Source: Lachnospiraceae bacterium (GTDB lineage Bacteria; Bacillota; Clostridia; Lachnospirales; Lachnospiraceae). From it: a stretch of 49,960 bases of DNA. The notes under the pieces are model-generated. The model was not told where the DNA came from. It ran no database searches and saw only the letters and a program-made list of their open reading frames with translations. The DNA is taken from the NCBI GenBank assembly GCA_021199655.1, contig JAJQHQ010000098.1:1-49960 (forward strand), read 5' to 3'. This document shows, piece by piece, positions 19,785 through 27,180 of the stretch (the first letter of the stretch is position 1; each line of letters begins with the position of its first letter). The position numbers and the translations under genes are program-made.

Positions 19785-21011
19785 ATGCAGATTTATGACG
19801 AACTGGTGGCAAGGGGACTGATCGCTCAGGTGACGGACGAGGACAAGATCCGTGATCTTGTGAATAACGGAAAGGCGACATTTTACATCGGATTTGACCC
19901 GACGGCGGACAGCCTTCATGTGGGACATTTCATGGCGCTGTGCCTGATGAAACGGCTGCAGATGGCGGGCAACAAGCCGATTGCGCTGCTTGGCGGCGGC
20001 ACAGGGATGATCGGCGACCCATCCGGGCGCAGCGATATGCGCCAGATGATGACGCCGGAGACGATTCAGCACAACATTGACTGCTTTAAGGTGCAGATGA
20101 GCCGCTTTATCGATTTTTCCGATGACAAGGCGCTGATGGTCAACAATGCGGACTGGCTGATGAAGCTGAATTACGTTGAACTGCTGCGCGAGGTCGGCGC
20201 GCATTTTTCCGTGAACCGGATGCTGACTGCGGAGTGTTATAAGCAGAGAATGGAGCGCGGCTTAAGCTTCCTTGAGTTTAACTACATGATCATGCAGAGC
20301 TATGATTTCTATATGCTGTTCCAGAAATACGGCTGCAACATGCAGTTCGGCGGCGACGATCAGTGGAGCAACATGCTCGGCGGCACGGAGCTGATCCGCC
20401 GCAAGCTGGGCAAGGATGCGTACGCGATGACGATCACCCTGCTTTTGAACTCAGAAGGCAAAAAGATGGGTAAGACGCAGAGCGGCGCGGTGTGGCTTGA
20501 TCCGAACAAGACGTCTCCGTTTGATTTTTACCAGTACTGGAGAAATGTGGCGGACGCGGATGTGCTCAAATGTCTGCGGATGCTGACGTTCCTGCCTCTG
20601 GAGCAGATTGATGAGATGGATAAATGGGAAGGCAGCCAGCTCAATCAGGCGAAAGAAATCCTCGCATACGAGCTGACGAGCCTGGTACACGGTGAGGAAG
20701 AGGCGAAAAAGGCGCAGGAAGGCGCGCGTGCGCTGTTTTCCGGCGGCGGAAACGCTGCGGATATGCCGACTGCGGAAATCTCGGAAGAAGATCTGGATAC
20801 AGACGGCGGCATTGACCTGATTTCCCTGCTTCTGAAAGCCGGTCTGGTACCGTCCCGCTCCGAGGGACGCCGTGCGATCGAACAGGGCGGCGTGACCGTG
20901 GACGGCGAAAAAATCACGGATTTCAAGGCGGTCATTCCGGGAGAAAGCTTCAAAAACGGTCTTGTTGTAAAGCGAGGCAAGAAAAACTTCCGCAAGGTGG
21001 TGCTGAAATAA
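19785..21011 (+). CDS. tyrS: Tyrosyl-tRNA synthetase
   Basis: Charges tRNA-Tyr with tyrosine. The 408 residues carry the class I signatures: HVGH (45-48, HIGH motif) and KMGKT (227-231, KMSKS motif). Others are [23 protein letters not shown] and [14 protein letters not shown]-terminal S4 RNA-binding domain spans about 345-405 ([18 protein letters not shown]). AGAGGA precedes ATG 19785. It is transcribed from its own promoter with a short leader and no T-box, unlike many Firmicute synthetase genes. Confidence 0.97.
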   Translation: MQIYDELVARGLIAQVTDEDKIRDLVNNGKATFYIGFDPTADSLHVGHFMALCLMKRLQMAGNKPIALLGGGTGMIGDPSGRSDMRQMMTPETIQHNIDCFKVQMSRFIDFSDDKALMVNNADWLMKLNYVELLREVGAHFSVNRMLTAECYKQRMERGLSFLEFNYMIMQSYDFYMLFQKYGCNMQFGGDDQWSNMLGGTELIRRKLGKDAYAMTITLLLNSEGKKMGKTQSGAVWLDPNKTSPFDFYQYWRNVADADVLKCLRMLTFLPLEQIDEMDKWEGSQLNQAKEILAYELTSLVHGEEEAKKAQEGARALFSGGGNAADMPTAEISEEDLDTDGGIDLISLLLKAGLVPSRSEGRRAIEQGGVTVDGEKITDFKAVIPGESFKNGLVVKRGKKNFRKVVLK

Positions 21012-21033
21012 CAGGCGTTGAGCGCTTTCCTAT

Positions 21034-21065
21034 GGTCCCTGCAGCAAGTGCGAGGACCGGTTCAG
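21034..21065 (-). repeat. Remnant of a GTAACT-family element core
   Basis: GGTCC (21034) pairs with GGACC (21054-21058) around GCAGCAAGTGCGA, and GTTCAG follows. On the minus strand this reads TTCTGAACC, then CGCACTTGCTGC, like the hairpin of the 188-bp MITE. The outer ends are lost. Confidence 0.5.
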
Positions 21066-21177
21066 AATGGATATCAGGTGATTTGTGAAGCAACAGCGCT
21101 GTGAGTCGGATATGCTGCATTTTCCGGAAGAGAACGTCATAGAATATGAAGGAATGGTATGAGAACATTTCTTTTGT

Positions 21178-21207
21178 GCGGGCAGGGGAGAAAAGCGCCC
21201 TGCCCGC
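21178..21207 (+). terminator. GC-rich hairpin before the deacetylase gene
   Basis: A ten-pair stem (GCGGGCAGGG with CCCTGCCCGC) around a ten-base loop. The following bases are TTCAAT rather than a T run, so termination would be weak. Confidence 0.5.
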
Positions 21208-21219
21208 TTCAATCTATGG

Positions 21220-22176
21220 ATGATGTGGCGGGGCGGCATGAAAAGATCACAGCGTGAGCGTAATAAAAACGGAGCGGGCAGATATCACGGCCGATTCTGC
21301 GGGTTTTCTGAGAAACTGACGACAATTGCTTTTGCCTTTCTGGCAGCGGCAGTTTTGCTGATCACCTTATATCGAAGCCTGTCGGATATTGTTGTGGCAG
21401 AAAAGATGGCAGAGGTATCCGGAGAAAAAATGACGGCAGCTGACGGCGGCACTGCAGAGATATCTGAGACGGCGGTGGCAGAGGAGCCCGCAGGAATATC
21501 CGGAGCAGAGACGGATGTGGAAATGGCGATGGAGAGCGAGAATCAGACGGACAAATCAGAAACGGAAATAATGAATTCGGAAGAAATCAAATCAGAAACG
21601 GAGAGAATTAATTCGGAAGAAATCAAACGGGTAGCAATCACATTTGACGACGGCCCGCATCCGGTCTGCACGCCAAAGCTGTTGGATGGTCTGAAAGAGC
21701 GCGGCGTCTGCGCAACCTTTTTTGTGATCGGGAAGAATATTCCGGGCAACGAGGACATCATCCGGCGGATGGATGAGGAAGGACATCTGATCGGGAACCA
21801 CACCTACGACCATGTGAAGATCAGCGATCTGAGCGTGGAGGCAGCCTGCGAACAGGTGGAGAAAACGAGTGCGCTTATCCGCGAAATTACAGGAAAGGAC
21901 ACCGAATATGTGCGGCCGCCGTTCGGTTCCTGGTGCAAAGACCTGGAATGTTCTTTTGAAATGTTTCCCGTACTCTGGGATGTAGACCCGCTGGACTGGA
22001 CGACGAAGAATACTGGCGATGTCGTGCGCAGAGTGCTGGAGGCGGTGGAGCCGGACGACATCATTTTGCTGCATGACTGCTATGAGTCTTCCGTGGACGC
22101 GGCGCTGCAGATTGTTGATGCGCTCACGGAACAGGGGTATGTGTTTGTGACGGTGGATGAGTTGATCCTGGAGTGA
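21220..22176 (+). CDS. Membrane-anchored polysaccharide deacetylase
   Basis: A NodB-fold, metal-dependent deacetylase acting on N-acetylglucosamine polymers outside the membrane, most likely peptidoglycan. The 318 residues have a basic N-terminus, one membrane anchor (about 34-52), a Glu/Ser-rich linker with an internal repeat (NSEEIKSE, NSEEIKR) and the NodB domain from 137. All five NodB motifs are visible: TFDDG (141-145), NHTYDH (193-198, metal ligands His194 and His198), RPPFG, DPLDW and LLHD. ATG 21220 and ATG 21238 are both possible starts; neither has a clear ribosome site. The next gene begins 92 bases later. Confidence 0.9.
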   Translation: MMWRGGMKRSQRERNKNGAGRYHGRFCGFSEKLTTIAFAFLAAAVLLITLYRSLSDIVVAEKMAEVSGEKMTAADGGTAEISETAVAEEPAGISGAETDVEMAMESENQTDKSETEIMNSEEIKSETERINSEEIKRVAITFDDGPHPVCTPKLLDGLKERGVCATFFVIGKNIPGNEDIIRRMDEEGHLIGNHTYDHVKISDLSVEAACEQVEKTSALIREITGKDTEYVRPPFGSWCKDLECSFEMFPVLWDVDPLDWTTKNTGDVVRRVLEAVEPDDIILLHDCYESSVDAALQIVDALTEQGYVFVTVDELILE

Positions 22177-22268
22177 TGGTAATCAATCCTGTCAATTTTG
22201 CCAAATGGATTTACAGCAACTACACGAGAAAAACAGGTATACATAAGATGGGATCGGAGGGGATAAGA

Positions 22269-22484
22269 ATGAGAGATGAATATGATATCGAAAAATTAAA
22301 CCCACGGAAGAATCCGTACTCCAACAGATTAAAAAAGCAAATCACTATAAACATTGATAGCAGTACAATAGAATATTTTAAAGGTCAGTCGGAATCTTCC
22401 GGTATTCCTTACCAGACATTGATTAATCTGTACCTGACAGATTGCGCTTCCAAAGGACGGAAGCTGACACTTTCATGGGAGTGA
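22269..22484 (+). CDS. Orphan CopG/BrnA-type antitoxin
   Basis: A 71-residue protein beginning MRDEYDIEKLNPRKNPYSNR and carrying a ribbon-helix-helix-like core (ITINIDSSTIEYFKGQS, then GIPYQTLINLYLTDC). This matches the CopG/BrnA antitoxin family. ATG 22269 is chosen because GGAGGGG lies close upstream and family members start with this M-x-D-E-Y-D motif; a longer frame from 22173 overlaps the deacetylase stop and has no site. No toxin partner is visible on either side, so it is either orphaned or has a regulatory role. Its stop is two bases before the rarA start, suggesting translational coupling. Confidence 0.75.
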   Translation: MRDEYDIEKLNPRKNPYSNRLKKQITINIDSSTIEYFKGQSESSGIPYQTLINLYLTDCASKGRKLTLSWE

Positions 22485-22486
22485 AC

Positions 22487-23800
22487 ATGGACTTATTTGA
22501 GTACGCAAGAGAAAAAACGATGCGGGAGGAAGCACCTCTGGCATCGCGGATCCGTCCGCGGACGCTGGACGAGGTCGTCGGGCAGCAGCATATTATCGGA
22601 AAGGATAAGATGCTCTACCGCGCGATACAGGCGGACAAGCTGAGCTCGCTGATTTTTTACGGACCGCCGGGGACAGGAAAGACGACGTTGGCGAAGGTGA
22701 TCGCGAACACGACGCAGGCAGAATTTACACAGATCAACGCGACTGTGGCCGGAAAAAAGGATATGGAAGAGGTCGTGAAGACGGCGAAAGAGCACCTTGG
22801 CATGTACGGGAAGCGGACGATTTTGTTCGTGGATGAGATTCACCGCTTTAATAAAAGCCAGCAGGACTATCTGCTGCCGTTTGTGGAGGACGGAACACTG
22901 ATTCTCATTGGGGCGACGACTGAAAACCCGTATTTCGAGGTGAACGGCGCTCTGCTTTCCCGCTCGGTGATCTTTGAACTGAAACCTCTTGGAAAAGAAG
23001 ATATTCGAACGCTGATCCGTCGCGGGGTGTATGATGTGGAGCGCGGCATGGGGGCCTATAACGCTGTGATTGAGGAGGATGCGGAGATATTCCTTGCCGA
23101 TATGTCTGACGGCGACGCCAGACGCGCCCTGAACGCGGTGGAACTGGGTGTGCTGACGACGGCGCCCGGCACGGATGGGGAAATCCATCTGACACTGGAG
23201 GTCGCTTCAGAGTGCATCCAGAAACGGGTCATCCGTTATGATAAGGATGGAGACAGTCATTATGATGTGATTTCTGCATTTATTAAAAGCATGCGGGGCT
23301 CTGATCCGGATGCGGCTGTGTATTATCTGGCGCGGATGCTGTACGCGGGAGAGAGCGTCACTTTTATCGCGCGCCGGATCATGATCTGCGCGTCGGAGGA
23401 CGTCGGGAATGCGGATCCGCAGGCGCTGCAGGTGGCAGTCGCCGCCTCGCAGGCAGTCGAGCGGGTCGGGATGCCGGAAGCACAGCTGATCCTGGCGCAG
23501 GCCGCACTGTACGTCGCCTGCGCGCCCAAAAGCAATTCTGTGACAAACGCCATCTTTGACGCGATGGAAGCCGTAAAAGAGACACCCGCTGCGGTGCCGC
23601 CCCATCTGCAGGATGCACATTATAAAGGAGCGGCGAAGCTCGGACACGGAGTCGGCTATGAGTACGCGCACGATTGTCCGAAGCATTTCTCCCGGCAGCA
23701 GTATCTGCCGGACGCGGTGAAGGATCGGACATTCTATGAACCTTCTGAAAACGGTTATGAGCAGACTATTGCAAAATATCTGAAATGGATTCATGAGTAA
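22487..23800 (+). CDS. rarA: Replication-associated recombination protein A (AAA+ ATPase)
   Basis: A RarA/MgsA/WRNIP1-family clamp-loader-like ATPase acting at stalled replication forks. The 437-residue length is usual. Walker A is GPPGTGKTT (59-67), Walker B is ILFVDEIHRF (about 108-117), followed by GATTENPYFEVN. The C-terminal MgsA tetramerisation domain includes YLARMLYAGE and ASEDVGNADP, ending with a typical YLPD-x-YEPSENGYE. ATG 22487 lies just after the antitoxin stop, behind GGGAG. A terminator follows. Confidence 0.95.
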   Translation: MDLFEYAREKTMREEAPLASRIRPRTLDEVVGQQHIIGKDKMLYRAIQADKLSSLIFYGPPGTGKTTLAKVIANTTQAEFTQINATVAGKKDMEEVVKTAKEHLGMYGKRTILFVDEIHRFNKSQQDYLLPFVEDGTLILIGATTENPYFEVNGALLSRSVIFELKPLGKEDIRTLIRRGVYDVERGMGAYNAVIEEDAEIFLADMSDGDARRALNAVELGVLTTAPGTDGEIHLTLEVASECIQKRVIRYDKDGDSHYDVISAFIKSMRGSDPDAAVYYLARMLYAGESVTFIARRIMICASEDVGNADPQALQVAVAASQAVERVGMPEAQLILAQAALYVACAPKSNSVTNAIFDAMEAVKETPAAVPPHLQDAHYKGAAKLGHGVGYEYAHDCPKHFSRQQYLPDAVKDRTFYEPSENGYEQTIAKYLKWIHE

Positions 23801-23805
23801 AGTAA

Positions 23806-23840
23806 AAAGCCGGGGAATGCGGTTGCATATCTCCGGCTTT
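23806..23840 (+). terminator. rarA terminator
   Basis: AAAGCCGG (23806-23813) pairs with CCGGCTTT (23833-23840), preceded by A and followed by GATTTAT. Confidence 0.75.
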
Positions 23841-23847
23841 GATTTAT

Positions 23848-23933
23848 GCGCAGAGCCGGGCAAGGTGTATTGCGGCCCAAGCCGCACCCGGCTCGCGCGG
23901 GCGAGTAGGAGCCGACAGGCTGCCTCCTACTCG
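23848..23933 (+). repeat. Structured repeat element, copy A (three stems)
   Basis: Stem 1 is GCGC-A-GAGCCGGG (23848-23860) with CCCGGCTC-GCGC (23887-23898). Stem 2, inside it, is GCGGC/GCCGC (23872-23876/23881-23885). Stem 3 is CGAGTAGGAG/CTCCTACTCG (23902-23911/23924-23933). The same architecture recurs at 33352-33438 with compensatory changes. Both copies begin shortly after a terminator with ATGCGCAGAGC or TTTATGCGCAGAGC. Confidence 0.8.
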
Positions 23934-23961
23934 ATTTTTGAGAGCGTTAGCGGGATTTAGA

Positions 23962-24109
23962 ATGCGCGGCTCTCCATGATATGTCCTGCATCGGTTTTTG
24001 ATGCTACGTGTCATAAGGAATCCTCCGACTTCGTCGGCTATCCTTATGACGTGGGAAGCAGGCCGCGCCATCGCGCTTCAGCGCGATTTTAAATGCGCGG
24101 CTCTCCATG
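23962..24109 (+). repeat. 17-bp direct repeats bracketing a hairpin segment at the gdt1 3' end
   Basis: ATGCGCGGCTCTCCATG occurs at 23962-23978 and 24093-24109, with weaker similarity (CGGGATTTAGA against CGCGATTTTAA) just before each. Between them are GTCATAAGGA/TCCTTATGAC (24010-24019/24041-24050) with inner CCGAC/GTCGG, and ATCGCGC/GCGCGAT (24070-24076/24081-24087). The right copy encodes the last residues of the Gdt1 protein, so this looks like an insertion or duplication at its stop. Confidence 0.7.
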
Positions 24110-24752
24110 TACAGACGCAGATCAGTGCAAACAGCGCCGCCGTACAGACAGCGATGATCCAGGGCGTGGCTCCTGTGGTCAGCAGAGCGGCGCCGTCTTT
24201 CATGGTCGTAAACCCGAAGAACGCAAAGATCACGAAAGCCAGCTTATCCAGAAAACCGGCCGGCATTTTGCTTTCAATCAGATGGCCGACCAGCATGCCG
24301 ATCAGATCTGCTGCGAACAGGCCGATGGAACAGGCCAGCCAGATGAGGATAGCGTGCTGCGCACCCTCATTTGCAGCAAATGTAATGGCAGTCAGCTGTG
24401 TTTTGTCCCCGAGCTCCGCGATGAAAAATGTACCGAAAACCGTCAGGATCGGGAATTTCGAATCCTTGACGTTCTCCTTTTCTTCCCCTTCCTCCACCTT
24501 GCGCAGCGTCGTCCAGGCGAAGTAAAAGAACGCCAGAGCTGCCACGAGCTTGATCAGCCAGGTGGGGATAAAACGGGAGAGCAGAGCGCCGAGACAGACA
24601 GCGATCGCGTTCAGTGCCAGAATGGAAGCACCGGAGCCGATGATGATATCCCGAAGCTTATATCGGGAAGTCATGGCGATCATCAGAAGCTGCGTCTTAT
24701 CGCCCATCTCGGCGATGAACATGGTGATGAGAATCTGGAAAAACAGTAACAT
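24078..24752 (-). CDS. UPF0016/Gdt1 (TMEM165) family manganese exporter
   Basis: A six-to-seven-helix cation exporter of 224 residues. The two family signature motifs are present, EMGDKTQ (15-21) and ELGDKTQ (113-119), one in each inverted repeat half, separated by a charged loop (EEGEEKENVKDSK). Bacterial members export Mn2+. The start is ATG 24752: AGGAGG lies just before it (24759-24764), while an open extension to 24794 lacks a site. The long leader contains a yybP-ykoY manganese riboswitch, which agrees with the function. The C-terminal residues come from a 17-bp direct repeat. Confidence 0.92.
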   Translation of the reverse strand: MLLFFQILITMFIAEMGDKTQLLMIAMTSRYKLRDIIIGSGASILALNAIAVCLGALLSRFIPTWLIKLVAALAFFYFAWTTLRKVEEGEEKENVKDSKFPILTVFGTFFIAELGDKTQLTAITFAANEGAQHAILIWLACSIGLFAADLIGMLVGHLIESKMPAGFLDKLAFVIFAFFGFTTMKDGAALLTTGATPWIIAVCTAALFALICVCTWRAAHLKSR

Positions 24753-24808
24753 AAAAAACCTCCTTTGCGTTGCGCTGTCAAAAAAGGACAGCAAATTGTT
24801 TCGCTGCC

Positions 24809-24851
24809 CAAAAAATAACCCATGTATGGCAGCACAAAAGTACCATACATG
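24809..24851 (-). terminator. Riboswitch-controlled terminator upstream of gdt1
   Basis: On the minus strand CATGTATGG (24851-24843) pairs with CCATACATG (24829-24821) and is followed by GGTTATTTTTTGGG. It lies between the riboswitch aptamer and the gdt1 ribosome site, as expected of an expression platform. Confidence 0.75.
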
Positions 24852-24889
24852 AGTCTCGTTATTTCATACAAGCCAGATTCATACAGGAA

Positions 24890-25000
24890 AACGTTTCGCC
24901 GGGAAAGCATCTGTCTGCCGCGGCTCGTCTCATGCAGAATCAGTATGTTGACTTGCAACACCCAGATAGAAAAGTGGTGCCAACTACTCCCTCATGCAAT
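24890..25000 (-). ncRNA. yybP-ykoY manganese riboswitch (aptamer, ends approximate)
   Basis: The minus-strand leader of gdt1 has the conserved GAGGGAGTAG (around 24995-24986) and, about 35 bases on, AGTCAACATACTG, then GAGACGAGCC. These are the conserved loops of the yybP-ykoY class, which binds Mn2+ and turns expression on. The downstream gene is a typical target. An additional nested hairpin (TGTCG with CGACA, inner ATCTGC/GCAGAT) lies just upstream at about 24998-25031. Exact stem boundaries were not computed. Confidence 0.85.
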
Positions 25001-25102
25001 GTCGTGTATCTGCGGAGCAGATGCTCGACATTTGCCTTAAGATAGCACAGTTTTTGTGAGAGGGCAACCCCTAAAATATGAAAACAGGCAGTTTGTTCAT
25101 TC

Positions 25103-25153
25103 GTAACTGATTCAGTACCTTCACAGTTACAAGGTACTGGCCTGAATCGTTAG
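25103..25153 (+). mobile_element. 51-bp GTAACT-family MITE with an exact 8-bp target duplication
   Basis: The ends GTAACTGATTCAG (25103-25115) and CTGAATCGTTAG (25142-25153) are imperfect inverted repeats. A complete palindrome lies inside the left part (25103-25130). GTTCATTC flanks it exactly at 25095-25102 and 25154-25161. The right copy contains the ybaK stop codon, so insertion occurred at the very end of that gene. Confidence 0.9.
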
Positions 25154-25155
25154 GT

Positions 25156-25650
25156 TCATTCACCATGGGTTCGCGTCAGCGGGCAGAAAACTGCCTGACA
25201 GGCCTTTTCATAATCGCGCGGCGCGAGCGTCAGCTGCAAGCCGATCTTTCCGCCGCTGACGGCAATCTTTTCATAGCGCAGGGCCGACTCATCCATAAAG
25301 ACCGGGTAGTTCTTCTTCATGCCGATCGCGGTGCAGCCGCCCCGTATGTAACCAGTGACACTCTGGATATCCTTTACGTGAATCATGGAGAGCGATTTGC
25401 ACCCGGCGGCTTTTGCCGCTTTCTTCAGGTCCAGTTCCTCATCAATCGGGAGTGCAAATACATAATATGCGTGTTCCGGGCTTACCGTGACGAGCGTCTT
25501 GAAAACAATCTCGTGGGGCAGCCCGAGCAGATCTGCAGCGTGCTGTCCGTCGATAAACTCCTCGCACTCATAGGATTGAAATGTATACGGAATCTTCATG
25601 CGGTCAAGAATCCGCATGGCGTTGGTTTTGAAATCTTTTTGCTTTGCCAT
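25156..25650 (-). CDS. ybaK: Cys-tRNA(Pro)/Cys-tRNA(Cys) deacylase
   Basis: A YbaK/EbsC-type trans-editing enzyme that removes cysteine wrongly attached to tRNA-Pro. The 164-residue length fits the family. Motifs include VFKTLVT, a K-A-A-K-A-A-G-C region, GYIRGGCTAIGMKKNYPVF with the conserved GG-C/S-P-like loop, and SGGKIGLQL near the end. It is the sole gene on its strand here; GTGAATGAAC at its stop was duplicated by insertion of a 51-bp element. Upstream is the divergent arg promoter. Confidence 0.93.
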   Translation of the reverse strand: MAKQKDFKTNAMRILDRMKIPYTFQSYECEEFIDGQHAADLLGLPHEIVFKTLVTVSPEHAYYVFALPIDEELDLKKAAKAAGCKSLSMIHVKDIQSVTGYIRGGCTAIGMKKNYPVFMDESALRYEKIAVSGGKIGLQLTLAPRDYEKACQAVFCPLTRTHGE

Positions 25651-25777
25651 TGTGAGTCCTTTCGTTTATGACACGAGAATGCGATAAGTCTGCTTCGCTG
25701 AGCCGGGCTTCCTCTACAGCTTTATCTGAAACAAGTATAATTTCATGAAAGTAATTTGTCAAATATGAAAAAAAGAC

Positions 25778-25812
25778 TTGCATAATATACATTACATGTG
25801 TATAATTATGCA
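25778..25812 (+). promoter_or_regulatory. arg operon promoter overlapped by two ARG boxes
   Basis: TTGCAT (25778-25783) and TATAAT (25801-25806) are 17 bases apart. TGTATAATTATGCA (25799-25812) fits the ArgR consensus TGNATWWWWATNCA exactly and covers the -10. A second, one-base-off box (TGCATAATATACAT, 25779-25792) covers the -35. The centres are 20 bases apart. This predicts arginine-dependent repression by ArgR. Confidence 0.75.
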
Positions 25813-25883
25813 ATCGCGAAAATGCTTTACAGAAAAGTAGCATGGTAGTATGATGTACCTGCTGTTTTTCAGATGAGAGAACG

Positions 25884-25948
25884 CGTCAGCGATGCAGAAA
25901 AGCTTTGCGTTTCGCTGACGATATAGAATGAAGGTACTGAACAGTTAC
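25884..25948 (+). repeat. Palindrome plus GTAACT-family half element upstream of argC
   Basis: CGTCAGCGA (25884-25892) pairs with TCGCTGACG (25912-25920) across a TGCAGAAAAGCTTTGCGT loop. Then GAAGGTACTGAACAGTTAC (25930-25948) is the right two thirds of a GTAACT-family element. A close relative of 25891-25920 lies inside argJ. With the promoter this accounts for most of the 314-base gap. Confidence 0.7.
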
Positions 25949-25964
25949 GAATGGAGATTTTATT

Positions 25965-27005
25965 ATGATAAAAGTGGGAATTATTGGAGCGACCGGCTAT
26001 GCGGGAGGCGAGCTGGTGAGGCTGCTTCTCGGACATAAGGATGCAGAGATCGTATGGTATGGGTCGAGAAGCTACGTGGATCAGAAATATGCATCGATTT
26101 ATCAGAATATGTTTCAGCTTGTGGATGCAAACTGCATGGATGACAATATGGAGGCGCTGGCGGATCAGGCGGATGTGATTTTCACGGCAACGCCGCAGGG
26201 GCTGTGCGCGTCTCTGGTAAATGAAGGGATTCTCTCGAGGACGAAGGTGATCGACTTAAGCGCTGACTTCCGTCTGAAGGATGTGAAGGTTTACGAAGAC
26301 TGGTATAAGCTGAAGCACGCGGCACCGCAGTTTCTGGACGAGGCGGTGTACGGCCTGTGCGAGATCAATCGGGACAGCATCAAGGGAGCACGGCTGATCG
26401 CCAATCCGGGCTGCTATCCGACCTGCAGCACCCTTTCGATTTATCCGTTGGTAAAGGAAGGCCTGATCGATCCGGCGACGATTATTATTGACGCCAAGTC
26501 CGGTACCTCCGGCGCGGGTCGAGGCGCAAAGACGGACAATCTGTACTGTGAGGTCAATGAGAATATCAAGGCGTACGGTGTGGCGAGTCACCGGCATACG
26601 CCGGAGATCGAGGAGCAGCTGAGTTATGCGGCCGGGAAACCGGTTGTGCTGAATTTCACTCCGCATCTGGTGCCGATGAACCGTGGTATTCTGATCACCG
26701 CTTATGCGTCTCTGACTAAAAAGGTGTCCTATGAGGATGTAAAAGCGATCTATGATCAATATTATGAAGATGAATATTTTGTCCGCGTCCTCGATAAGGA
26801 TATCTGCCCGCAGACCAGATGGGTGGAAGGCAGTAATTTTGTAGATGTGAACTTTAAGATCGACCCGCGCACAAACCGCGTGATCATGATGGGCGCGATG
26901 GACAACCTGGTCAAGGGTGCGGCCGGACAGGCGGTGCAGAACATGAACCTGCTGTTCGGGGAGGACGAAGCGGAAGGACTGCGGATGGCACCGATATTCC
27001 CGTAA
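25965..27005 (+). CDS. argC: N-acetyl-gamma-glutamyl-phosphate reductase
   Basis: The third step of ornithine synthesis: reduction of N-acetylglutamyl phosphate to the semialdehyde with NADPH. The 346 residues show a Rossmann start GIIGATGYAGGELVRLL (5-21), ATPQG, and the catalytic Cys150 in NPGCYPT, with SHRHTPE supplying the catalytic His. The GGAG site before ATG 25965 is about ten bases away. First gene of argCJBD, behind an ArgR-type promoter. The 3' end is duplicated in degenerate form just downstream. Confidence 0.97.
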   Translation: MIKVGIIGATGYAGGELVRLLLGHKDAEIVWYGSRSYVDQKYASIYQNMFQLVDANCMDDNMEALADQADVIFTATPQGLCASLVNEGILSRTKVIDLSADFRLKDVKVYEDWYKLKHAAPQFLDEAVYGLCEINRDSIKGARLIANPGCYPTCSTLSIYPLVKEGLIDPATIIIDAKSGTSGAGRGAKTDNLYCEVNENIKAYGVASHRHTPEIEEQLSYAAGKPVVLNFTPHLVPMNRGILITAYASLTKKVSYEDVKAIYDQYYEDEYFVRVLDKDICPQTRWVEGSNFVDVNFKIDPRTNRVIMMGAMDNLVKGAAGQAVQNMNLLFGEDEAEGLRMAPIFP

Positions 27006-27060
27006 AGAAAATCGGGTTGGAAGTCTGCAGATGGCGTTGATGTTTCCGTAAGAAAATCGG
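26972..27060 (+). repeat. Degenerate tandem duplication of the argC 3' end
   Basis: 26972-27015 and 27019-27060 share GGAAG, CTGC, GATGGC, TTCCCGTAA/TTTCCGTAA and GAAAATCGG at about 80% identity, period 47. The first copy contains the argC stop. Confidence 0.7.
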
Positions 27061-27180
27061 AAACAGGATGATTATTGTACGGAGCGGTTCATCTGGTGCG
27101 CTGATGGAATGGTTATAATAATGAAAGAATCGGATGGTTCATATAACGAAAAAAGCAGTGAGAAGGAGTCAGAACTGGTT

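Noticed and set aside
21084-21161. 25-codon frame between tyrS and the deacetylase gene
   Set aside because: It has protein-like codons but poor ribosome-site spacing and no recognisable product.
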